Source: CAZRHH01 sp964599885 (lineage in GTDB: Bacteria > Chloroflexota > Dehalococcoidia > DSTF01 > JACRBR01). Taken from it: a stretch of DNA of 27,985 bases. The translations under genes and the position numbers were made by a program. The notes under the pieces were generated by a model that was not told the DNA's origin, did no database searches, and saw nothing but the letters and a program-made list of their open reading frames with translations. Positions 22,422 to 27,985 of this stretch are shown here, piece after piece. Location of the stretch: the NCBI GenBank assembly GCA_964599885.1, contig CAZRHH010000041.1, positions 1 to 27,985 of the forward strand. Reading direction: 5' to 3'. Position 1 is the stretch's first letter. Each line of letters begins with the position of its first letter.

Positions 22422-23612
22422 CTATCGCAGGCCGAAGTCGAAGCCGCGGTCGCGTGAGTATTCGCGGAGGATGAGGCGGGCGACGGTGGAGCGGTGGACT
22501 TCGTCGGGGCCGTCGTAGATGCGGGCGAATCTGGCGTGGCGGTACATGCGCTCGAGCGGAAGATCGTCGGTGACACCGGCGGCGCCGTAGACCTGGATCG
22601 CGCGGTCGATCACGTTGTGGAGCATCGACGCGCCGACGACCTTGATCATGCCGATCTCGACGCGGGCGGGGTCGCCGCTGTCCATCTTGTGGGCGGCGTG
22701 CAGCGTGAGCATTCGGCTGGCCTGGATTTCGGATGCGGAGTCGAAGATCATCGTCTGGATCTGCTGCTTTTCGCCGAGCGTCGTGCCGAAGGCGACGCGG
22801 CTGTTGGCGCGCTCGCACATCAGGTCGAACGCGCGCTGCGCCTGTCCGAGCCAGCGCATGCAGTGGAAGATGCGGCCGGGGCCGAGACGCTGCTGCGCGA
22901 TGAGGAAGCCCTCGCCGCGCGGTCCGAGCAAGTTTGACCTTGGCACGCGGACGTTGTCGTATTCGACTTCGCAGTGGCCGCCCATCATGCCCATGACCGG
23001 CGTCTCGCGGACGATGTTGTAGCCGGCGGTGTCTGTCGGCACGATGATCATGCTGAACGCCTGATGCACGGGCACGTCGCCGTCCTCGGTGCGGCACATG
23101 ACGGTGGTGTACGCGGCGCTCTTCGCTCCGGACGTGAACCACTTGCGTCCGTTGATCACCCAGTCGTCGCCATCGAGCACGGCCTTCGTCTGGAGTTGCG
23201 TCGGGTCGCTGCCGGCGACGGCGGGTTCCGTCATGCCGAAGCTCGGAAAGACTTCGCCGGCGACGAGCGGCTTGAGGTAGCGCTCGCTCCACTCGGGAGC
23301 GGCGTGCAGCTTGAGCATGATCGAGTCTTGCAGGGAGTGTGTGCCGAGGCAGACCTGCGCGAACTCGGAGCGGCCGATCACTTCGTTGACGTAGACGTAG
23401 TCGAGAAACGGCATGCCCTGGCCGCCGATGTCGACGGGATGGCCGAGCGCCCAGAGGCCGGCGTCCTTGGCGCGCTGCATGAGCTGGCGCAACACGTCGC
23501 GGCTTTCGGGCGTGCCGGCTTCGAGGACGTGTTCGTTGGGATAGATCTCGTTTTCGATGAAGGCGCGGACGCGTTCGCGGATGGGGGCGAGGTGGGGTGG
23601 GAGTGTGGTCAT
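22422..23612 (-). CDS. Acyl-CoA dehydrogenase family protein
   Basis: A 396-residue flavoprotein dehydrogenase. It has the N-terminal helical domain, the FGMTEPAVAGSDPTQLQTKA segment (about 125-144, the FAD-binding TEP.AGSD signature), the middle beta domain VINGRKWFTSGAKSA and VMGMMGGHCEVEYDNVRVP, and a C-terminal helical domain with QVYGAAGVTDDLPLERMYRHARFARIYDGPDEVHRSTVARLIL. The last segment places the catalytic acidic residue in YDGPDEVH, as in ACAD10/11-like enzymes, which often act on longer or branched acyl-CoA or hydroxyacyl substrates. GGAG is 8 bases before the ATG at 23612. No electron-transfer flavoprotein gene is adjacent. Confidence 0.93.
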   Translation of the reverse strand: MTTLPPHLAPIRERVRAFIENEIYPNEHVLEAGTPESRDVLRQLMQRAKDAGLWALGHPVDIGGQGMPFLDYVYVNEVIGRSEFAQVCLGTHSLQDSIMLKLHAAPEWSERYLKPLVAGEVFPSFGMTEPAVAGSDPTQLQTKAVLDGDDWVINGRKWFTSGAKSAAYTTVMCRTEDGDVPVHQAFSMIIVPTDTAGYNIVRETPVMGMMGGHCEVEYDNVRVPRSNLLGPRGEGFLIAQQRLGPGRIFHCMRWLGQAQRAFDLMCERANSRVAFGTTLGEKQQIQTMIFDSASEIQASRMLTLHAAHKMDSGDPARVEIGMIKVVGASMLHNVIDRAIQVYGAAGVTDDLPLERMYRHARFARIYDGPDEVHRSTVARLILREYSRDRGFDFGLR

Positions 23613-23737
23613 GATGGTGGCTCCTCACGCTGGTGCGGGGTCGCGGGTATGGTAGCGCGCAGGTGCATGTGGCGCCGCGTGGTTCGCGCGCGAGTACGCC
23701 AGGCGACCGTGTCGATGTGCCCGCAGCGGCGACGACG

Positions 23738-25111
23738 CTACGGCGTGACCAGCGGGCCGGTGTAGACGGCTTCGAAGGCGGAGCCGGGGACGGTTTTTAG
23801 TTGATTGAGGTTTTCGTCGTCCCAGCGGGGGTCGCGGGCGCCGGAGATGAACCAGTTGGAGCCGTTGTCGGCGACGATCATGCCGTAGGTCTTCAGCGCT
23901 TCGAGGACGACGCGCGTCTGACCGTCGAAGCCGCTGATGTCGAACGAGGCTTTGAGGCGGAGACGGAGGCCCATCGGTGGGCGGTTGGGGTCGGTGCTGC
24001 TGCTGGCCCAGTGTGTGGCGGGCAAGATGTACGCGCGCTGCGACGACTGCACGGTGAAGCGCAGCGCGTGGCGGATGGCGCCCGCCTGCACTTCGTCGTA
24101 GCGGACGAGGCCGGGGAGGATCGGCAGGCCGGCGGCGTCGGCGGATGTCCAGCCGAGCGGGCGCAGGGCGTTCGACGAGAGGTCGAAGACGGCGCCGGAC
24201 GCGGCGTCCCAATGACTCGACTGCGGCACCGCGACGAACATCTCGAACAGCTTGCACGTTCCCTGCTGCACGGCGAGCACGTGACGGTCGCCGCCGCCCT
24301 CGATCGGCGCATTGAGCGGGATCGGGTACGGGCCCGGATCGCTTTCGTCGCCGTAGTCGGTGAAGTTGACCGGCACGAGGGGCTGCGACTGCGGGACGAC
24401 GATGTACGGGATGCCGTAGTCGGGGTTCGGGCCGAAGTCGGGGTGCAGCTTGTCGGTGCCGCCGCCGGCGAGGATGTTGTTGATGAAGTTCTGCGAGTTC
24501 GGGTGGACGGGGTAGGCGGAGATGTTCGCGTTCCACGGGTTGTTCGACGGAAAGACGCTGCAGCCGCCGATCGTCGGGACGCCGCTGGGTTGCGGCGTGT
24601 GGGTCGGCGTCGGTGTGGCGGTGCGCGTCGGCGTCGCGGTGCGGGTGGGCGTGCGCGTCGGCGTGTAGATGGCGACGATCGTTTCGTTGGCGGGGATGGC
24701 GATGTCAGGCGTGAGGGCGGCGATCGCGGGGGAGTCGGAGGTCGGAAGTGGGAGGTGGGGCTCTTCGATCGGGGAGGCGGGCGCGGTTTTCGGGAAGTGG
24801 GAGGTCGGAGTTCGGAGGTCGGAGCGTTGCGAAATACGCGGAGTTAACGGCGAAGCGGTCTGGCTGTCGTCGGATGTGATGTTGCCGATGGGCGGTGGCG
24901 CGTCGCTGGGTCGATCGGCCGTCGACGCGGGGGCGGTGGTTGCGGCGGCGTCCTCAGCGCGTGCCGTAGCCGCCGCATGAGTTGTGGCGGCGGGTGCGTC
25001 TGTCGCGGGCCGGGCATCGGGCGAGGCGCAGGTGGCGGCGAGCGTTAGCGTCGCGATGGCTGCGATGGCGGTCGCGGCGACGATGTGGCGCCGGGTGGTG
25101 CTGCGGTTCAC
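23738..25111 (-). CDS. Secreted protein with Thr/Pro linker and C-terminal conserved domain
   Basis: A 457-residue exported protein starting at a GTG with GGAG 9 bases upstream. Residues 1-28 are a signal peptide ending LTLAATC; the Cys is a weak lipobox. Then comes an Ala/Thr/Pro-rich region, and residues 150-173 (PTRTPTRTATPTRTATPTPT and so on) are a spacer typical of Chloroflexota surface proteins. From GGCSVFPSNNPWNANISAYPVHPNSQNFINNI to the end lies a conserved globular domain; similar CSVFPxxNPWN domains occur in many secreted bacterial proteins and no activity is known to me. Residues 95-129 (QRSDLRTPTSHFP, then PHLPLPTSDSP) are the translation of a 7-bp DNA repeat, so part of the linker arose from repeat insertion. 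Confidence 0.82.
   Translation of the reverse strand: MNRSTTRRHIVAATAIAAIATLTLAATCASPDARPATDAPAATTHAAATARAEDAAATTAPASTADRPSDAPPPIGNITSDDSQTASPLTPRISQRSDLRTPTSHFPKTAPASPIEEPHLPLPTSDSPAIAALTPDIAIPANETIVAIYTPTRTPTRTATPTRTATPTPTHTPQPSGVPTIGGCSVFPSNNPWNANISAYPVHPNSQNFINNILAGGGTDKLHPDFGPNPDYGIPYIVVPQSQPLVPVNFTDYGDESDPGPYPIPLNAPIEGGGDRHVLAVQQGTCKLFEMFVAVPQSSHWDAASGAVFDLSSNALRPLGWTSADAAGLPILPGLVRYDEVQAGAIRHALRFTVQSSQRAYILPATHWASSSTDPNRPPMGLRLRLKASFDISGFDGQTRVVLEALKTYGMIVADNGSNWFISGARDPRWDDENLNQLKTVPGSAFEAVYTGPLVTP
24729..24827. repeat. 7-bp-periodic repeat inside the secreted-protein gene
   Basis: Two blocks, GGAGTCGGAGGTCGGAAGTG (24731) and GGGAAGTGGGAGGTCGGAGT (24793), each continue in 7-base steps. 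They encode the SDLRTPTS and LPTSDSP runs on the minus strand. Confidence 0.8.
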
Positions 25112-25200
25112 GCGGAAGCTCCCCGATGCGGGTGTGCGCGGAAGGCGCGCTTCGACCCTATGGTGATCTTCGGCCGCAGGGTGGGGGTGCTGGTGGGGGC

Positions 25201-25232
25201 GGTGGGAGGTGAGAAGTGGGAGGTGGGGGCGG
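25201..25232. repeat. 7-bp-periodic repeat
   Basis: GGTGGGAGGTGAGAAGTGGG then AGGTGGGGG, upstream of the secreted-protein gene. The gap 25112-25290 holds nothing else I can identify. Confidence 0.55.
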
Positions 25233-25290
25233 AAAGCAGGCGACGAAGCGGCAACGCAAGTTGAGGCAGAGAACGGGGGTCGATGGGGAG

Positions 25291-25743
25291 TTAGCGCGCG
25301 CCGAGGACGGGTTCGTCGAGGCGGTCGACGCGGAGGGCGCCGCCGCTGAGGGAGATGAGGTAGGGCTCGGCGGTTAGCCCGTGGTAACGGGTTTCGAGCG
25401 CGGTGCGTGCGCTTTGGAGATGCGCGAGGTGGATCTCGCGCTCGTTCTCTTCAGTGACGAGATCGTCGTAGGCGCGGCAGCTGGTGTGGTTGAGCATGAG
25501 GACGCGGGTGAAGCCGTGGAGCTTCCAAAGGAGGGCGATCTCTTCGTTCATGCTGGCGTGGGCGGCGTCGTTGCGGGCGGCGACGAGCGAGCGGATGGCG
25601 CCGGGACGGGCGATCAGGTCGTAGTCGTCGGTGAGGTTGGCGGCTTCGGCGAACTGGCGCTCGACACGCTTGAAGCGGAAGTCGGAGCAGGTGATGACGA
25701 GGGCGGAGCAGGTGGCGCGCGTGTAGAGAAGATCGTCGGTCAA
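25291..25743 (-). CDS. Beta-carbonic-anhydrase-like protein
   Basis: A 150-residue protein if started at the TTG at 25743-25741, which has AAGGA 7 bases upstream. Another TTG at 25803 would add 20 residues. Cys19, Asp21 and Arg23 in TCSDFRF, and His86 and Cys89 in LNHTSCRAY, match the CxDxR and HxxC motifs that bind zinc and hold the Asp-Arg dyad in beta-carbonic anhydrases. The usual CxDSR is CSDFR here, and the RNAGN segment is replaced by ARPGAIRSL. It is short for the family. It could hydrate carbon dioxide or have moved to another zinc chemistry; motif placement supports the fold, not the activity. Confidence 0.75.
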   Translation of the reverse strand: MTDDLLYTRATCSALVITCSDFRFKRVERQFAEAANLTDDYDLIARPGAIRSLVAARNDAAHASMNEEIALLWKLHGFTRVLMLNHTSCRAYDDLVTEENEREIHLAHLQSARTALETRYHGLTAEPYLISLSGGALRVDRLDEPVLGAR

Positions 25744-25815
25744 GGGGTGTCCTTGTCGCTGGCTGGGGTGTCCAATTGTGGCAATGATGCGCGCCGCGAG
25801 CAAACGGGACCGGCA

Positions 25816-26229
25816 TCACCGCTTCCGCGCTGCTCGCTTCGGCGCAACGAGCGCGTGCGCATCCCGCAGCAGATCCTCAAGCGTAGGCCAGTCGACGTCG
25901 ACATCGAGCCACACGCCGACCCACCCGCGCCCGCCGACGTACCCCGGCCTGAAGTAGCGCACCGGTTCGGCATCGACAAGCACCGCCTGCGCACCGGGCG
26001 CCGCCGCGATCCAGAGTGACGCGCGACCCTCGCTCCGTGCGACGATGGCGAAGTTCTTGCCGCCGGATGTGAAGATCGGCGTGTGGCCGCGCGAGATCTT
26101 CTCGGCGGCGTCGGGGAGTGCGAGGCAGAACTTGCGGACGCGCTTGAGGGCGCGGGCGTGTTTCGGACGGTGGAGGGGGTCGTCGTTGCCGGTGGATGGC
26201 CAGTCGAGTTTGGTGTTCGTTGTGGTCAT
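25816..26229 (-). CDS. YjbR/MmcQ-like protein
   Basis: A 137-residue protein of the YjbR (MmcQ, DUF419) type, a small two-layer fold often described as DNA-binding-like with no settled function. Family features are VRKFCLALPDAAEKISRGHTPIFTSGGKNFAIVARSEGRASLWI, where the helix-Gly-His and the following FTSGGKNFA strand are typical, then RYFRPGYVGGRGWVGVWLDVDVDWPTLEDLLRDAHALVAPKR. The ATG at 26229 is the first start that keeps the domain; the open frame continues upstream through repeats. No good ribosome-binding site is visible. It lies 72 bases from the carbonic-anhydrase-like gene on the same strand. Confidence 0.85.
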   Translation of the reverse strand: MTTTNTKLDWPSTGNDDPLHRPKHARALKRVRKFCLALPDAAEKISRGHTPIFTSGGKNFAIVARSEGRASLWIAAAPGAQAVLVDAEPVRYFRPGYVGGRGWVGVWLDVDVDWPTLEDLLRDAHALVAPKRAARKR

Positions 26230-26319
26230 GCCGAGATCGTGCGTGGATCCGGCTGCGCGGTCAAGCGCGCTTGTAGCGTCGCAATCCAACCGAGAGTGCA
26301 TCCGCGTTTTGGGGGTCCG

Positions 26320-26413
26320 GCGGAGCTGAAGCTCCGCGGCTACGTTTCGGTTGGTTGTGGATTCGGGAGTCGCGAGCTGGACGACAAACGGCACAGCACG
26401 CTGGGCCGCTACG
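26320..26413. repeat. GCGGAGCT and GGCACAGC (AC-loop) palindromes
   Basis: GCGGAGCT-GA-AGCTCCGC plus GG then CTACG (26320-26344), and GGCACAGC-AC-GCTGGGCC followed by GCTACG (26390-26413). Confidence 0.8.
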
Positions 26414-26556
26414 AACGCGGATGCGGCGCGGGATCCGGGGGCAGCAAGCGGGCTGGTGTTCATGATGCTGCAACCGTGCGTTATTCGGAGTGTATGGTCG
26501 GTGTTTGTTGTCACGCGGTGGTTTCGACCGGGAGCGCATCTTCGTTACGGGATCCG

Positions 26557-26712
26557 GCGGAGCTAAAGCTCCGCGGCTACGTCCATTTTCTTCAGTCAAG
26601 TACGCGTGTCCGGCGTTTCGGCCGGGGCCCGGCAAGCGGGGCCCCTACGATTGGTGGGCGGTACAACGCGCATCGTGACGACGACCACGGCACAGCAAGC
26701 TATGCCGCCACG
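26557..26712. repeat. GCGGAGCT, GGGGCCC and GGCACAGC palindromes
   Basis: GCGGAGCT-AA-AGCTCCGC then GG and CTACG (26557-26581), a GGGGCCC-type hairpin with CTACG (26622-26649), and GGCACAGC-AA-GCTATGCC with GCCACG (26689-26712). The last two form the same ordered pair seen near 16561, 16755, 22118 and 22252. The gene-free stretch is 26230-26752. Confidence 0.8.
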
Positions 26713-26752
26713 AACGGAAGCGGCAGCGGACGTATTCAGTGTCGCTAGGCGG

Positions 26753-27985
26753 CTACGCACCCATGCCGATTACGCGTTTGGGCGGGTATTTGCGGAAGGT
26801 GCGCATGTGGTTCGCGAGGGCGTTGATGAAGACGGTGTTGTAGGCGAGTTTGCGGATCAGGTAGCTGCGTGTCTCTTTCGGATCGAGATAGAGGTTGTAG
26901 AAGCGGCCGTAGGTGTAGCGTTGTGTGACGCCGGTGAAGCCGCCGGGGTTCAGCACGTCGGTGTCGTTGTCGGACGTTGAGGCGATCATGAACTTGTACT
27001 CGCCGGCGCGCACGGCGGAGAGCGTCTGGCCGAGCCAGTAGTACTGAAACTTGCGGTTCGGCTCGCCTTCGGACGCGAGCAGGAACGACGTCTGGTCGAT
27101 GCCGTCGATGTAGCGGTCGGACGGGACGCGATCGGCGGCGCCGGCGAGCGAGAGCGCCGTCGGCAGGAAGTCGCTGAACGCGAACAGGCCGTCGCTGGTG
27201 CGGCCGGCGTCGATCATGCCGGGCCAGAGGACGATGCCGGGGACGCGGACGCCGCCTTCCCACGTCGAACCCTTGGCGCAGCGGAACGGCGTGTACGCGG
27301 CGTCGGGCCAGGTCTCCATCTCGGGGCCGTTGTCGGATGAGATCATGATCATCGTGTTTTCGAGCTGGCCGCTTTCGCGGAGGGCTTCGATGATGCGGCG
27401 GACGACGTCGTCGAGCTCGATCAGCGTGTCCTTGTACGGATGCTTCGCCGGCGACTTGCCGAGGAACTTCTCGTGCGGGTAGTTGTCGAAATGGGCGCCG
27501 CGCGTGTTGTGGTAGAGGAACCACGGACGGTCATCGGTGGCCATCCGGTTAATGAAGTCGACCGAGTACGCGCACCACTTGTCGTCGAGCTGCGACAGCA
27601 CGGGGATCGTCACCTCTTCGACGTCCTCGAGGTCGCCGCCGCGCGTGGCGTGGACGAAGCACTTGTTGAACGGCTGATTCTCGATCCACTTCGTGCGCTC
27701 TTCGCTGTAGACGATCTCCGGGAAAAAGTAGGGGTCGCGCCACTCGGTGTACATGTCGGAGACGGAGAGGAAGCCGTAGAAGTCGTCGAAGCCGCAGTGT
27801 TGGGGCTGCGACTGCGTGCTCTCGCCGAGGTGCCACTTGCCGACGCACTGCGTGACGTAGCCGGCGTCCGACAGCAGTTGGGCGACGGTGAACTCGCCTT
27901 CGAGGCCGCCCGGTTCGCCGTACATCGGCGGGCGCTGCAGGCCGTGGCGCATCGGCAGGCGGCCGGTGAGCAGCGTCGCGCGCGA
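26753..27985 (-). CDS. Sulfatase (alkaline phosphatase superfamily), 5' end missing
   Basis: A type I sulfatase that runs off the right edge. The visible protein (about 410 residues) begins SRATLLTGRLPMRHG, the downstream half of the (C/S)xPxR formylglycine motif, so the modified residue and the first metal-binding Asp pair lie outside the window. GKWHLGE gives the conserved active-site Lys and His. ISSDNGPEM supplies the second metal ligand pair, and RCAKGSTWEGGVRVPGIVLWPG is the usual segment carrying a catalytic Lys. The ATG at 27952 is internal, not the start. Substrates of such enzymes are often sulfated glycans, but choline or aryl sulfates are also possible. The C-terminus is complete and ends near a GTAG-type repeat. 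Confidence 0.92.
   Translation of the reverse strand, partial: SRATLLTGRLPMRHGLQRPPMYGEPGGLEGEFTVAQLLSDAGYVTQCVGKWHLGESTQSQPQHCGFDDFYGFLSVSDMYTEWRDPYFFPEIVYSEERTKWIENQPFNKCFVHATRGGDLEDVEEVTIPVLSQLDDKWCAYSVDFINRMATDDRPWFLYHNTRGAHFDNYPHEKFLGKSPAKHPYKDTLIELDDVVRRIIEALRESGQLENTMIMISSDNGPEMETWPDAAYTPFRCAKGSTWEGGVRVPGIVLWPGMIDAGRTSDGLFAFSDFLPTALSLAGAADRVPSDRYIDGIDQTSFLLASEGEPNRKFQYYWLGQTLSAVRAGEYKFMIASTSDNDTDVLNPGGFTGVTQRYTYGRFYNLYLDPKETRSYLIRKLAYNTVFINALANHMRTFRKYPPKRVIGMGA

Noticed and set aside
26261..26748. Open frames on both strands between the YjbR-like and sulfatase genes
   Set aside because: They are made up of palindromic repeats and show no codon-position bias of the neighbouring genes.
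1..27985. Insertion sequence, prophage or tRNA-linked island
   Set aside because: I saw no transposase, integrase, phage gene or tRNA; the mobile-looking signals are short non-coding repeats only.

Overview
The window is about 28 kb of very GC-rich bacterial DNA with short intergenic gaps, many ATGA/GTGA/TGATG gene overlaps, GTG and TTG starts, and a TPTRTPT-type linker in a secreted protein. Together with the gene content this suggests a Chloroflexota bacterium, perhaps Dehalococcoidia-like. That is an inference from gene style, not a phylogeny.

Layout from left to right. (1) 1-1880, minus strand: a SufR-like winged-helix regulator overlaps an Mrp/ApbC iron-sulfur carrier, followed by the N-terminus of an unidentified protein cut by the window edge. 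(2) 1979-4495, plus: a small zinc-ribbon-like protein with a clear promoter and terminator, a tandem array of palindromic repeats, a small unknown protein, and a class I/II PLP aminotransferase with its own terminator. (3) 4678-6720, minus: a soluble PAS-PAS-GAF histidine kinase. (4) 6872-14433, plus: a cobalamin locus. It has a promoter, a cobalamin riboswitch and a terminator ahead of btuF-btuC-btuD-cobO-cobT-cobS, then after a repeat-filled gap cobU and a rhomboid protease. The set imports corrinoid, adenosylates it and assembles the nucleotide loop; no corrin-ring genes are present, so the locus reads as salvage. (5) 14493-16429, plus: a MerR regulator with its promoter and dyad, and an MFS exporter. 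(6) 17075-21800: a small acidic protein (minus), two SDR-family proteins (the second lacks the catalytic Lys), an alpha/beta-hydrolase lacking the usual His, a cupin-like protein and a GNAT acetyltransferase. (7) 22422-27985, minus: an acyl-CoA dehydrogenase, a secreted protein, a beta-carbonic-anhydrase-like protein, a YjbR-like protein and a sulfatase cut by the right edge.

The most striking content is in the gaps. Almost every larger intergenic region holds short palindromes from at least six stem families (for example GGCAYAGC-NN-GCTRTGCC), nearly all followed on the plus strand by CTAC or CCAC, that is, preceded by GTAG or GTGG on the other strand. This is the architecture of REP sequences mobilised by RAYT (TnpA-REP) enzymes. 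The stems show compensatory changes, and in the largest family the loop dinucleotide is linked to the flanking tetranucleotide. Several are built into 121-, 134- and 191-bp tandem units. A second repeat class has 7-bp periodicity (GAAGCGG, TCGGAAG, CTGGTCG types). It has entered coding sequence in cobT (a 28-residue insert), the rhomboid C-terminus and the secreted protein. A third class is CACAGA-rich. No transposase or RAYT gene is in the window.
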